This document shows, in pieces, positions 10,049 through 25,100 of a stretch of 64,000 nt of DNA. The notes beneath the pieces were generated by a model. The model did no database searches. It was not told the origin of the DNA and saw nothing but the letters and a program-made list of their open reading frames with translations. The stretch spans positions 108,194 to 172,193 of the forward strand of contig CAKVIM010000004.1 in NCBI GenBank assembly GCA_934754775.1. The letters run 5' to 3'. Position 1 is the stretch's first letter. The number at the start of each line of letters is the position of its first letter. The position numbers and the translations under genes are program-made. The stretch is from an uncultured Candidatus Melainabacteria bacterium (GTDB lineage Bacteria; Cyanobacteriota; Vampirovibrionia; Gastranaerophilales; Gastranaerophilaceae).

Positions 10049-13000
10049 TTAAGACTTCTTTTCAAGCCAAAAGACTCCATAATATACATCATCAATAAAT
10101 AACGCATATCCAAAAGTCTTCTTACTATTCTTTTCTTTTATTCTTAATCTTGTAAAATAAACAGGTGCTTCAGTAGATGTTTGTGCCTGCCAAGTTGGAG
10201 TTACATTATCATCTTTAAAAGATTTATCTGTCATTTTTGCAAAGCTTGAGCCATCTGTATCTTTCAAACTAATAGTTCCATCATCTTCATTAAAATGAAC
10301 TGATTTAAGAAAATCATCACTAAAATGGTTCTTATCAATTTGATATATTTTAATTGATTTATTAGCCAAATAACCAAAATTATCAGTTAAAATTTCTATT
10401 AACTCAGTTTCTGCATTTGTTACTCCAGCACAAATCTTGACACCAATACCACTATTCTTAGTATAAGTTGTCTCTTCAATCTTATCAAATTGAATCTGTG
10501 CCGGCCCGCTCTCGAGTTTTATTGCAACATAAGGGTTCTTAATAGTTTTCTTTGCTTTGAATAAAAGAAAAGCATTATCTTCAACTGAATAATAATCTTT
10601 ATCTTCTTCTGAGTTATTGCCGCCGGCCCAAGACCAACGAGAAGATAATTCAACTCCACTATCATTTTTCTTTCTCTTATAGTAAAGAGGATTGGTCAGA
10701 TAAATAGAAGCTTTTGTTTTTGGTGGCAAAGCGTTGTTATTCGGCAAGAAAACCAAACCTGTGTCTGCAATATCTGCTACATCAGAAAACTTAATATAGT
10801 TAGCTTTGTCAGAAGTATTATCAACACCATCTAAAACATAATTACCTTGAAGATTTGTTGAACCTTCTCCAATTACAATTTTGTCTAAATCAACATTATT
10901 TTTCTTTTCAAAGACAGCGTTCTTTAAAATATTACTATCTTGCCAGTCTTTTACTATTGAATTGGATAAGTAAGTAGCATAATAGAAAGAAGAGCTTAAA
11001 TTAGATAAATTATCAAGTAAGCCAACTTCACTCAAATATAAGTATTTAATATAGACCAAATCGGAATTGCTATAATCATTCTTACTTACTTCATCAGAAG
11101 TAGCTAATCTAGCTATATTACTAAACTTTTCATAAGGCTAGTCTCCATCTTTTTCTTTTGAAATATTAACTAATAAATCATAAAGCTTTTTATTAATTGA
11201 CTTCTGCTCGCTACTTGATGTAGTAGGATTAGTGATAATTTCCTTTGTATCATCATCAGAACAGATTGATTTAAAAGTAGTATTATCTTTTAAAGCATTA
11301 ATCTCATTTTTATATCTAGTAAAAACATTCTTATAAGTTGTTGCCGCGGCATCATTATAAGAAATTGGAGTATCTCCATTTTTAAGAGTTTCACCTGTTG
11401 CTCTTAAAACAAAATTATAATCAATAGTTCTCCAACTACCAGTTGTCAATCTTATTGCGTACGTCTTACCTTTTTCAATTTGTTTTTCTTGACCAATCAT
11501 TCCAAAATTAATTGCATAATCAGTAAAAGTCGTACCATTTACAGACAAATCATCGCCTTTAGCTAAACAAGGACTAAGTAATTCTAAGTAATAATCACTT
11601 ACTCCTTCATCTGTCGTGCCGCCAGTCAGGTCGGCTTCAGATAAAATTAAATTATTCTCATTATTTTCTTCCTTAACTGTCTGTTGAACATTAATTTCCA
11701 GCATCTTGCGATAAGAACCTGTATCAAAAATATCGTGATTGATATTTTGGGTTTTGGCTTCCCAACCATTGGTATCAGTAATCTCTGTTCCATTTTCAAT
11801 TAGGTTTCTTGCTAAAGAAGGAAGTATTAGACGAGTATTAAGTTTTGAACAAACTCTAAAATCATTATCAATTGCATCTAGTTCAATTTGTTCTTCACGA
11901 GTTAGAGTTTCGTGATTTTGTATTTTATCTCGTAATTCCTATCGTCTATTAATAAGTTTGTTAAGTTCATCCTCAGAATAAAGGTCTTTAAAATCACTAT
12001 CTTTCTGATTATAAACTGTTGTATAGATATCTGAATTAAGATTAAGTTCAGTTCTATCAGTAATAGAAATTTTTCTTGCTTTAAAGACTTCCTCATCATT
12101 TATCTTATTTAGGTATCCTTCATAATAAACAGGATACCAATTAAAGTTATCAATAGTTCTTGTATTAGGAAAAACTTTTGTAGTGTAGATAATTTGCTCA
12201 TTATCTTTTACTGTCTCTGCTGTAGTATAAAGTTTATTAAGAGTATAAGTTTCTGTATCTTTTTGAACTGGCGATGTCCAATGAATAAGACCTTCACTAT
12301 TACTCTTAAGTCGTTTTTCAAGAGCTTCATTCCACTGCTCAATAGTAATTAGATAATGACAATTCTCATTTGCCACAATTCCTTCTTCATCTATTAAAAC
12401 TTCATCATCTTCATTAAAGAAAATGAATTGAATTAAGTCTCGTGGATTTTCAGAAGTTGGTTGAAGTGCATAGATTTCTTTTGTAGCATTAGGATTATAA
12501 ACTCCATAAATTGCAGGCTCTTCAAGAGAAGCTGATGCACTTTTATAAACAGAACCCATAATATAGCTTAAATCTGTAATAGGAACATAAATATAATCGC
12601 CGCTAAGTTCTACTAAGTTATCGTCAGTCAGAAGGCCGCGGCCATTATCTTTCTCATATGGGTCATAGAAAAGTTCTTCAACTCTAGCCTAATCGTCACC
12701 ATATTCCAAAGGACGCTTCTCATTTGTAAAAGGATTACGAAGATAAGCTCTTTGCTCTTTTTCTTCTTCTGTTTCTACTTTAAAATCATCTTCATTAACT
12801 TCTAAGTTTATTTTATAGCCTTTAATTGTGCCGCCGAACTAACTCAGCGGTATCTTATAAAAGCGTTGTTCATTAAATTCAGTAAAGTCTCCTACGTTCA
12901 TGTCTGGACGATAGTCCCAAACACTACCATCAAGAATTGCTTTTGAAGAGCCTTTAATTTTTTCGTCTTCTTTTGTTTCCATAAAAGTGCCTAGTTCTTC

Positions 13001-13429
13001 AACACTATTATTTAAATCAGAAGAAAATTCAACTTCATAACCTGTTCTTGATAATTCATCAGCAGAACTATCTGTACAAGTAATTGTCTTCATTATTGAC
13101 TTAAACTGTTTATCTTCTTGAATTGATTTCACATAAAATTCATACCAGTTGCCGTCATAATATAATTTTAATTTTCTCTCGTTGTACAAGTCTTCTAATA
13201 ACTCGTTTTTAACGTAGTCCCCTTTCTCAGAATCGAAGTATTTAGTTGGCATTTGAAAAGTAAGAGTATTTACTCCTTTTACTGGACGAACTAGCTTTGG
13301 CGCTGTAGCACGACCCAAATGGGTCATGTCACTAGCACCTATTGTAGTTCCTCTACTTTCTTTCTTTACACCATCTATTAATTCTTCGTTCCAAACGCTC
13401 AATTCATACTCTTTTTTCAGAATTGACAT
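10049..13429 (-). CDS. large tail/baseplate structural protein, 1126 aa
   Basis: A single frame from ATG 13429 (MSILKKEYELSVWNEELIDG) to TAA 10049, continuous only when TAG is read as Gln (at least four sites: about 12839, 12690, 11939, 11138). The N-terminal 130 residues, with KGVNTLTFQMPTKYF and DGNWYEFYVKSIQED, resemble the start of phage tail endopeptidase/hub proteins that dock on Dit. The C-terminal portion (GVFWLEKKS end) looks beta-rich and carbohydrate-module-like. It sits between Dit and Tal, so together the three probably form the distal tail. An alternative reading is that this gene supplies the hub N-terminus and its neighbour the rest of a split Tal. Confidence 0.8.
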
Positions 13430-13445
13430 TCATTTCACCTCTTAA

Positions 13446-16088
13446 TTAATAGAACTAAGGAATGTATTTAATTTCAGCTTTATTTAATAAATCTGCATAG
13501 CCCCAATAGAGTGGCGGAAAGTTAGCCCAGATATAATCATTAGCATACCACCACCAATCATCCACATCTGCTTTATTCCATGTTGTGCCACCCTTTGTAC
13601 CATTAGCTCTCCAATAGTTTGCCAAAGTACGAAGGAAACCAATCTCAGCTGTTTCAGTTCTGAACTACATTAGCTCATAACCAAAAGATTTGAGTAAGAG
13701 AGATGGGTTCGGCTCTGCAGAATTTTTCTCAGAAAATACTCGTTGGTCATAAGGAATATCTTCAAAATCACCATAAGTTTCATAGAAAGAGGATTTTGTT
13801 AAGAGACCGTCTTCTCCAATCTTATCTTCATACCATCTGCGGAATTGCATATAGTCTTCTAACGTTTCATTATCAAAAGCAGAAAACCATTCTTTACGTT
13901 GTGCCGCTGTAGCAGTTCCAAGAGAACTAGCATCTCTTGAAGCCGTTGAAGGATAAGTAATTTCTTCATTTTCATATTTTTTGAGAACAGGATAAGGGCA
14001 ATTTTGACTCAAATAATTGAGGGCCGCGGCTCGATAAACTTGATTAAAGTGCTTTCTAAAATCTTCTGATTGATTGTCTTTTCCCCAGTCAAAAGGTCTC
14101 GCATCTAACCATCTCTTGCCGCCCCAGATATCTTCATCAACAACAGGACTGATATCAATTAATGACCAGCCTGGTGGCAATTGGAACCAATGTCCTGCTT
14201 GAATATTATCATTGTAGATAAGTTTTGAAGGTTTATATTTAAAGAAGTTCTTTTCTTTCTCTGGATAAGCCTTTTTAAATGCTTGGGTATTCTCCCATTT
14301 TGGTTCATTTATATTATACAACAAACGGCTTTCAGAGTCAAGAAATAAGGGTAGTATCATTTCTCGATTATGAGTTTCTTTTGGTTCTAAATCACAACCG
14401 CATTTAGCGTAAGGAATTTTATTAAAATCTTTATTTGATATGTCAAAATAATCAAAAGTGTAAAATTGTGGCATACGAGTTATGTTGAAAATAAATTCAC
14501 CATAATTTAAGTCCTTATCCTTACGAATATAATCTAGCGGCTTATTAATATAATCATAAACAAAATCTTCATAAGTATAAGTTTCATCAAAGATTGCAAG
14601 TTTAGGATTAATAGAAATCAACATCTCATTAAATTCTTTATAGCGGTCAAGAATTGCCACTTTAAGAGTTTCCCAATAAAGTTCATTACGCTCATCGTCT
14701 GTGATACAAAGTTGTCTTAGTTCTTCATAACGATTAGCAAAGTAGATACCTTGCTCATGATTGAAGATGTGACGTGCCGTATTAACAACTTCTCCTACTT
14801 CATAGAAATCATTGTCATACTCTAATGTGCCGGCCTTCAATTCTCCATTTTCAATCTTATTAAAAAGAAGATTAGATTGCCAATAAAAAGTTTTGATGAA
14901 GTGAGCTAAATGTTCTTGTGGAATTGGTTCTGCTACATAGCAATGTTTTGGATGTGACCATTTCAATTCTCTGAAAGAAGGCTCATAAGAATCTTCTTGC
15001 GCTGGCTCGGCAATTGTAAAATATTTAGTACCATACTTAAATTTCTCATTATCATCAGGGTCGTTTGTTTTAAGACCAATCCAATCTACTGCCTGCTCAA
15101 TGTTTAAACGCTCAACATTGTAGCGACTTATTCTAAAAGTATAGTCTTTTAAGTTGCTTCTAAAATCAGAGGTTAAATTGCCAAGTTTAAGTTCAAAATC
15201 AACAGGCACATCACCAGGATTATAAACTAAAAGTCTACTACCTATTAAGCCGTTTTGCTTGTTTAAACCTGTGTCCATATTGTAATAATTAACTTTACTA
15301 TATTGCGGCATAAAGATAAGTTCTTGGTCGTAGTCTAAAGTAGGAGTAGTAAGTAATTTTGCAGAAACTTCCCACTTAGGAACATTATTCCAATAGTCTC
15401 TTACATCAATTATCATTTTTGGTGCCGCGGCACTATCATAATATAGTTCTCCCCACTAAACTTGCTCAATAGAAGGATAGCCGCCCTTCCAAGGAGTCTT
15501 CATATTAGGAGTCACATTGTAGTGGTCTTTGATTAAACCTTGAAGCATTTTTGGCTGCTTTTCTGCTTTATAAGGATTAACTTCGATTGAGTTCTTATTA
15601 ATAATAGACTGTGGCATTGTACATTTGTAGTAATCCGCCGCTCTAACAACGTACTTATTGAAACAAAAAGCTAAAGGGTGATAACAAATAAAATTAAGAG
15701 TTCCTTCGCCTTTATAAATACGTTGTCCTGTTTCTCTATCTTTAAAACAAACAAATTTAAAATCTGGTGCAGACTTTAATTTTGCTTTATATGTTTTATA
15801 TGGATGCTCGTCAAACACAAGGTCTTGAAGTTTATCAGTCGAAAAGAGTTGTGCCATTCTTCTCCAAGTTACCTCATCTAAATCATCAAAAGCCACATTA
15901 ATTGTAAACTCACGAGAGCTATATGTCTAACCAAAGTAATATTTCCCATCGCCGCCCGGCACATCAAGAGTGTAATCGGTAGGAGATGGTAATAAATTTT
16001 TGTTATAACGATTACTTGAACTAATAACAAGTAAGTGTAGGTCTTTAGAATGAATATTGCCAAATCTAAAACCTAAAAAGTCCTTCAT
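13446..16088 (-). CDS. distal tail protein (Dit-like), extended, 880 aa
   Basis: Starts at ATG 16088 after GAGGTGAG. The first 110 residues match the distal tail family: MKDFLGFRFGNIHSKDLHL, then DYTLDVPGGDGKYYFG, then REFTINVAFDDLDEVTWRRM. A TAG read as Gln lies between FG and TYSSREF; the standard code would drop the first 56 residues. Three more TAGs occur, one of them two codons from the end. A C-terminal extension of several hundred residues carries aromatic-rich segments (WFQLPPGWSLIDISP), perhaps an evolved Dit with carbohydrate-binding ability. It follows the tape measure gene, as expected. Confidence 0.85.
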
Positions 16089-16157
16089 TTTCTCACCTCT
16101 CATTTAATAAAAAGAGGTAAGCCTGGGGCTAGTTAATTAGTCCCAGACTCCCTTTTA

Positions 16158-19100
16158 TCACTTTTTCTTAAGGATTACATTTGAACCTGCATATTGTGCC
16201 GCGTCAGCAATATCTTGCTTAACTCTTTCAACTGCTTGGTCTACGTCGTAATCACTTGAAATATTCTCTACATTAATGTGAATTTCAAAGGTTGTATCTC
16301 CAACATTTGTATTAGAGATTTCATTTGTTTGTGTGCGAGGATTATCGAGAAGAGGCAGGTCAGATAGAAGTTTTGCCGCCTCACCGATACGTTTGGTGTC
16401 ATCTGCATTGAGGAAGGCTTCTGGACGAGACTTTGTGCCATCGACCCAAGCTGGACCGGTGTAGTCTACCATACCGCCTTTGGCATATTTTATGAGGTCA
16501 TATCCTTTTTTACTTGCAGTTCCACTAAGAAATAATAAACCATTATCTTTCTTTTTTAAAACAAAAGGTATAGGATTCACAGATATATCGTTCATTTCTT
16601 CCAATGCCGAACGCAAAGCCTAAGCTTTTTCTTTATCTGTTGCTCCCTCTATTTCTGGCGTTGTTAAAGGGAATAATGTACTAGTATCAAAATTATCACT
16701 ATAATAATCTTCCGCTTCCTTTTTTCCCCAAACTGATAATTTATTCCATTTAGCTTCGTTAGTTTTCCATCCTCCAACTTTAATTTTTCCACTTAAAGTT
16801 CCAGTTATACCGCCATAGTTATCAAAAATCTATTCTGCATCTGAATAAGACCCATATTTTTTCAAGAAGCCTGCTTTATCATCTTTATCCCAACTTCTTG
16901 CCGCGGCAATAATAGCTTTACGCTATTCTTCATTCGCCGTAGTATGAGTATCTGTACCGTTTACTGCATCTTTACCCAAAGCATCTTCATAGATTTTCTT
17001 TAAAGCTTTATCAAGCTCTTCGGTCGTATTTTTAAGAGCTTTAGATGCTGCATCACTAGCCTTAATAGCCTCAGTCAGATTATCCTAAGCTTCTTTTAAG
17101 CTATTTAAGGCATCAGTCAGATTATCCTTCGCCGTTTGAACATTTTCGGTAACTTCACTTTGGACTTGGTCTAAAGTGGTCTGAGCAGAAGAAGTCAAAG
17201 TCTCTGATGTAGTTGAGATTGTATTATTAATATCATCTTGAGTAACTTTTAAAGAAGAATTGAAATCTGTCTAACTTGTAACCAACCAAGACATCTTAGA
17301 ATCATAAAGCTCTCTCCAAGAGTCTTCTTCTAATTGAATCTATTCTGCTGACATTGTTGATAAATCAGCAGTGTTTTGGTAGAACCAATCAACAAGGTCT
17401 TGAGCACTATTAATGTTACTAAGTGCCGCAGTAACCTCTTGCATTAGAACTCCTTCATCTATAAGAGTTTTACGATATTCAATTTCTGCTTCTCTGCTTT
17501 CTTGTTGAAGTTCATACATTTCTTTCAAGCCATCGACAATGTTATCAACTGCATTATCAAGAAGGTCTTGTCTATCATTTTGAACTTCTTTTTGTAAACT
17601 TCTGGTATCAGCTAAATTACCACCAGAAGTATCTCTCTACATTAAAGAAAGTTTACGTTCTTTGTCTGCTAATTCATTCCAAGAATTTTCTTGGTCTCTC
17701 AATTTACGTTGTTTTTCAATCGCTTTTTCAAGTTCATCAACGTAATCATTATCAGCTTCTTCCATTGCTTGATATTTATTCTCAAGGTCTGAAATTTCTT
17801 GCTCATATTTTTCTTTGAGAGTATCTTTCATTTTCTCTTGCAAGTCAACCATGCCTTGCAAAGAGTTTTTATAAAGTTCCTTAAATTCTTTTTGTCTATC
17901 AAGCTTTTTCTTTTGTAAATCGTCAATTGCATCAAGGTCTTCATTCCAAGCCTTAACCTCATTAACAATCATATCTTTAATACTATCATTTAGATTATAG
18001 GAATTAATCTTATTATAATCAATATTATACCTGTCACCAACTTTGGTATATAAGCCAGACAGGTCAGTAGACATATTTTCGCCAGTTTCTTTATTGATTT
18101 GTTTGATAGCAGAAATAAGATTTTGATTTAAAACTTTTTGACCATTTTCAATAGCTCTTTCATAAGTTTGAATTTCAGCTTGACTTGTTGCTTGCTCGCG
18201 TTTAACATTGTCTAAGTAAGTAGACATATATTGCTGAGGGTCTTCACCCTATAAGTCTTCGAGAGAAGATTTAGCATCATCTGCCGCCTTAGTTAAACGT
18301 TCAAGATTAGTCGTATAATTATAAAGGTCGTCAGCAGAATTTATCCAACTTGCTGTTCCATTAACTGCTTCATTTAAAGCTTTTTGTTTTTCAATAATGT
18401 CATCTTGTGCTTTTTTGACAGTTTCTTTTAAATCTTCAACCTTTTCTTTTGCTTCTTCACAAGCTTGCTTCAAACTATCTTTATAGTCTTTAATATAAGC
18501 ATCCTATAAAGCTTGGGCTTGCGGCAAGTCTTCTTTAAGTTGGTCTAAAGTTTTTTGAAGAGCTTCTCTTTCGGAAGTACTAACTGTGCTTGATAATTCT
18601 TGAACAATAGCATCTCGTTGAGCTTTAAGTTTTTGGGCACTACTAATCTTTTCAATATAAAAAGCACTGAGAGCACCAGAATTTAAACTAATGCCGCCAT
18701 CTGCATTGATAGTAGTAAAATCTGCTATATCTCCACCTAGCTCAGTAATCTTTTCTTGTAGCGATAAGTAAGTAGAAAGAGTAACAATACCATTTTCTGC
18801 TTGTTCATTAATTGCAGAGATAAAAGTATCTTTTCCTCCATAAGCGGTTTCTCTAATATCACTAAGAGTCTTCTCATAAGCAGTTAACTCTATAGGATTA
18901 GAAACAATTGTATGAAGATATCCAAAAGATTTAGCAATTTTTGCTACTGCATCGAACATTTCGGAATCCATTTCATATCCAAGTTCCTAAAACTGTTCAA
19001 TTGTAGATTTCTTAAAGCTTTCTAACTAAGATGGGTCTTGAACTTGCGTCCAATCAATTTGCAGATAAGTTGCAATATCTTCATCCTTAATGCCTTGGTC

Positions 19101-22100
19101 TTTAAGATAAGAAGACATTGAAGATAAATAAGCTTCTGCCGCATTAACACCGGCTCCTTCAACTTGACTAAGTGCCGCAGCAAGTTTATCAGCATTTTCC
19201 GCACCCATTTCAGTATTTTTACCTAATATGCGAGTTTGAAGTGCTAAATTCTTAACGTGCTATTCCCATTCTGGAGCAAGAGTACTTAAAATTTGTCCTT
19301 GCTCTTCTTCACTCAAATTTGTATCAGCAAGTTCTTGTCTAAGAGATTCAAGTTGTGCATTATACTACTCTTCGGTTAAGTCTTCTGGAGAAAAAAGTTT
19401 CTTTGCCGCCGCCTTAGCATCATCACTAAGACTAAAGTCTTTATCAGATTCAGCTTCTTCAACCAATTTATTGAAATAAGCTTCCATAAGGTCATGCATT
19501 GCATCTTTGTCAGTCTTGGCGCCATTGTCTGTCCAAGTATTGTAGTCCTAAGCGTTCTCAATGCCCATATATTCCTTAAGAAGAGACTTGGTTTTATCAT
19601 CTAAAGTAGAATAATTATCTTTTGTATTCCAACCATCAGTAATATCATTCGCTGCATCTTTAAAACTTGTTGCAACATCATCAAGTTCCTTAGAAGTTTC
19701 ATCATCAAAAGTAATTCCAGTATCATTTACAAAGCTTTTCTTTAAATTTTCAAAAGCGTCTGCTTCATAATTATCAACCTTATCAAGAGCATCTTGCAAA
19801 GTGGAAGTTTTTGCTACCGTGTTAAGTGCAAGTGCTTTTTCTGTTGCTTTAATGGCTTTTTCCGATTCAGATAAATTAGAATCTTCTGCATCAACTTGCT
19901 CTTTCGCTGTAGCTAAAGCATCAGTGAAATAGTTTGAAGTTGAATTTACAAGTTCTTCCGTATCGGCTTTAAGTTGATAAATAGCATCTAACTGTTCTGT
20001 ATCAAGTTCGCTAGTGTCAAGAGATTCTAAATCTCCCCAAATATATTCCATTGCTTGGTCAATTTGACCCTTTTCTTTATTATTTGTCCAAGAATAATCT
20101 TCAAAGCCTAAAGCACTTGATACTGCATTACGACGTTCCTAAACCCTATTTACTTCTAATGGGTCATAATAAGCTCCACTAGTATCAGATTTAAAAGCAT
20201 TAATAGCATCGTTTCCGTTATATTTCCAATTTATATCATATGTTAAAGTAGAAGCATTAATTTCAATACCAGTCTTATCCTAATAATCTTTTGCCGCTTG
20301 AAGCTTATCTGCTTTTACAGTCTAATTAAAAGTCTAAATTTCTTGTTGCTATAAAAGTTTTTTCTAGGTGTCTAATTGTTCCTAAATTGCTTTAGTTTTA
20401 TTTTCATAAGCCTCAGTATTGATTGAAAGTTTTTGCGTTTCATCATCATAATAATTAAGAATTTCTGGATATGTTTCAGTTAAAGTCGTATAAGCATCAC
20501 TTAAACGTTCTTCTTCATCATCAGTCCTAATAACTTTATTACTTAATGTATTATAATCTGTAATGGCCTCAGAAAGGTCTTTTTTAGATGAGTTAAGTTC
20601 ATCAATTTTATCTTTTGTTTCAGTAAGTTTTGCTTGAAGCTCTTCAAGTTCTTTCTAAGCATTTTCTGTTTGAATTTCAACAGAATTATCCTCTTGAAAT
20701 TTTTCCCAATCTTTATAAGCATTAACAAGTGCTGCACCACCAATTGCAATAACAGCAGTAATACCCAATGTTATCGCAGCAGATGCCGCAGCCGCTGCAG
20801 CTTCTACTCCTGTTATACCACCAGTTATTAGCTTAAAAACTGTTCCTAAAAGACTAGTAATTTGAGGTATTACCGCTGTAACAGTGCTTAAAAGAACATT
20901 TCCAATTCCACCATCGCTTGTTAGCATGCCAGTCATAGTACCAATAAACGCCTATGAAACGGCTTGACCCATTACTTCGCCATTGAAGACGCTCTGTTTC
21001 TTCTGTTCAGGTGTTACTTCTCCCGGTACTTGTTTAGCGTCATTTATCGGCGATTTTGTCTTTGGAGTTTCTACAACTGCCGGCTATTGTGCCTAACCCC
21101 AACCAGTTTTAACGTTACCAAAATCAACATCTTCTTGTGGAGTTTGAAGATTTTTCCACTAACTCTGATTATATTCTCCTTCGGAAACTGTACTTTGAAC
21201 AATTGTAACTCGAACAATACGTTCCTTATTTGTTACCTCTTGGAGTTTGGTATCAAGAGTAACAACTTCTTGCGTTGCATTTTCAACCTAAGATTTATCA
21301 ATATTAATCTTATTTTTTCTATTTTCAAGGTTCTAAAGTTCTTTCTTTAAACTGTTTAAATTAGTAGTTAAAACATTCTTAAGAGCCTTACCTAATAATG
21401 CAATAACACCTAAAATGCCGCCAGTGCCAATTCTTTTTTGTAAAGAAGAAAGGGTGTCTAAGGCCTATTTAGCTTTAGTAACTAAATCCTTGAAGAGGTC
21501 ATCTCCAAGAATAGAGATTTTAAGCTGTTCCCATGAGTTCTGTAATTGAATTACTTTATTTTCAATAGTGTCAGCATATTTTGAATATTGCTCGTTTGCC
21601 TTGCCGGTAGAGTTCTGTGCCGCATTAATTAATTCAAGAGTTCTGTCATAGTTTTCCATCATAGCGATGAAACGAGACTGCTGTCTTGAACCTGCGGCTG
21701 TTGTTGCTATCGTTTAACCTATTATCTTTCAATAATAGACAGACTATATCATAAGCTATTATCCTGTAACCAGATAATAACTTCCTCTTACTTCGGAGTC
21801 ATCTCCTACTCTACTCATTTACTCATATAGATTTTTCTTCTATACTACACTTTCGATAGTCGTTGAACCTGTGCCCGCGTGGGGTCTCGGCTGCGGATTG
21901 CCTAATACAATACGATTTTACCTTACCTTGGTCATTACCCGTGCCGCCGCGCCATTGCTGACGTGGTTTGGTTGTATTGTCTCTCAAGGGATTCCCGCAA
22001 TTCAAGAGGTTTTAGAGAGATACATAGCTGTTTTATTCTTTTCCATCAATTATAACTGGTTTTATTCTCATTTTAAAGTCCTCCTTTCTTTTTTATAAAA

Positions 22101-25100
22101 CATATATTACAGACTTTTTATCTGCTATTTATAAACATTTTATAAAAGAAGTTCTCTAAAAAAATGGATAAACCTAGTTCAAATTCTGGAAAATGGTAGT
22201 TCATATCTCTAAGTATTTCTGTCTAAAGTATTCCACTTCTTACTTAATTCAAGAAATACATCATCAAGGTCTCTAAACTGTCCATTTACATCTTTAAGAG
22301 AGATGCCAACAGACTTAAGAGCTTCATCTACGTCATTGTAGTTTAAATCATCAAATTCTGAATCTGCCGTTCCAGCAACATTTTCTTTAAGTTCAGTGAA
22401 ACGAGCTATAATAGTTTTTAACGCTGTTCCTAGATTTTCCTTAAAAAATTCAGGCAGGTCGTTAATCTGCCCCGCTATTACGCTGCTGCAAATCTCTTTG
22501 CAGAATAGACTATATCTTCTCCTTTTATAAGGAGCGCACTACTTCGGCCCTACTTAGTGGCCTAACGGAGCTAATCCCGATAGTCGTTGAACGTTCTTCT
22601 TTTAAAAAGAAGCTTCGCTGCGGATTACCCAATATAATATGATTTTACCTTACCTTGGTCATTACCCGTGCCGCCGCACTATTTCTAATACGGTTTGGTT
22701 ATATTATCTCTAAGGGTTTTCCCGACAATTCAATGCGTTTCATACAATAATCACTTATTATACGCCCAATTTAGCTTTTTCATATATTTCAAATTTTCTT
22801 TGCAAATGATATTTTGAACCTTCATATAATTTTTCTAATAAATTAAAAACATTTTCTTTATTAGATATTGTTAGCATATAAATATTTGAACGATTATCTC
22901 TATTAATAGAACAATATTCAAACAAGCCCAATCTTTTCATTAATCCTGATAGAAAATCTCTTGTTCCAGCAATTACAATTCTATATCTATATTTTTCAAA
23001 ATCATATTGAATGTATCCATCACCATCAATATAACCTCTGACAAAATCATAAATATATTTTTGAGGAACTTGCTCTTCATTGGGAAATTCTAGCACCAAC
23101 GACTTCTTAGGTACACAACCTAGTGCTATCAAATTTTCTTTTACTTTTGCACTAGAAAATCCAGAAACATAAGATAGATAAGTTTTTCCATTACGATTAA
23201 TCTTATGTTCTCTTATTGAATTTTTATTTCCACAGAAATTATGAAAATCTTTTATAGCTTGAAGGTCTTGCGCCTATAAGTCTAAAGTAATTTCATTTCG
23301 GTCTTTTCTGATTGAGCCATCCGCATAGAGAAAACCCAGCCAGTAAGCAGAGTCTGAATTATCAATCTATTGGAATAAATTCTCTTTAACTCCATTAATT
23401 CTACCATACTGATTTCTTTTTTGAGTTTCTATTCCTCTGGCGACAAGGTCTCTTTTTATCGTAGACCAATCAACCTTTAAATCATTTGCAATTTGATTTA
23501 TACTTTTATTTTCTTCTGTGTAAAGTCTGACAACTTTATCTCTTCTTTCTTCAATTTGTTGTTTTGTCATATTCCAAAACCTCCTTATTTTTTTCTTCTA
23601 TATATAAGTAGATTTTAAAGAATAATCCTCTAAAAAAATTCAGACTTTTCCAGAGAAGTTAAGCTATTAACTTTATTTTAGGAGACTCTTGCGTCGTCTC
23701 AATCATTTGAGTCAAGAACGCCGCTGTATTTTCGAAGGACATACCTGCTGAATTAGCGATAGACGCTGTTTTATTCATCGCATTAGAAATGCCTTCTACA
23801 TCTGCCGCCGCCTTAGCAGCGAGTTCGGAGTAGACGTCAGTTATGTGTGAACCTTGGTCCATCTCCATATGGAAGCCACGCAACATTTACATTCCGCTAA
23901 AGTCGTTAATTTTAGCGAGTTCTCTTATGAACTTCTTTAGCTTTCACTAAAGGTTAGACTATATCTTTTTCATATTTGTTTCGCTTCACTTGAAGCTACT
24001 CTACTTCTAAGATATCTTAGTTTCGATAGTCGTTGAACGTTTCTCTCTTTAAAGAGCTTTCGCTGCTGATTGCCCAATTCTTAATAATTTCACTATACCA
24101 ATTGCATTACCAATTGCCGCGGCACCATTGCTGATGTCGTTTAGTTATTAAAATTCTAAGGGTGTTCCAGCAATTAAAATATTTTATAGCGACCCTGCGT
24201 GTTTTAAGCCGCTGTCATTGAAGAAGTTGCTTCCTCATAGTCCAAACCAGACAAGGTAGCTAACTTCATTGTATCAGAAGTTAAGGATAGAGCTTCATTA
24301 GTATCTAAGCCTTGTTGATAAAAAAGTCCCGAAGCCTTAACAACATTCTGAGTTTCCTGACCTAACTGATTTGCCATAGTAGCATATTGTGAATAACTCT
24401 TCCACATATCTTCTACGGAATAATCAGTAACCATTGCAATTTCAGAAAAAGCTTTATCAAGAGCTTTTACATTGTTATATGTATCCTTAAAAATTTCTGA
24501 AATTTGTCTTATGCCTGCTCCTAATGAGATATAAGTTTTGAGAGTAGATATAGCATTGTCAAAATTTGTACCTATATCATTTGCTTTTTGGGCTAATTCT
24601 GCATTAGTATCCACATAGGCTCCAGCAGAACGGTCAGCTTCATCTATCTTATGACTTACCTCTTCATAGTCTGGAGTATTCTCATTCTGTTGCTATTCAG
24701 CTTGTTTTAATAGTCCTAATTTCTCAGCTAAATCTTGAATAGCTTGGGTAATTTCATTTAAATACTTTACTGCATTTTCATCAGTAATTAGTCCAGTTAC
24801 TTGTGTTTCTTCATCCTGTGCCGCGGCAAGATTTTTTTGATTTTCTTTATAGGTCTTTTCATAATCCTTTAACTCTTGCTAAGCAGCTTTAATTTGCGTC
24901 TAAAGGTTTTTATAATACTCAATTTGTCTGGTAATATTCTATTGACCCTACTTACTACCAGAATCAGTATTGCTTTTAGTATATTCAATTCCTCTATTTT
25001 TAAGTTGTTTTAAAAAGTTTTCATAAACTATAGCAGAGTCAGTACCCTTTGAAGCTCCATCTCTAGTAGTCTTAGATAGAACTCCTTTTATAACGTTATA

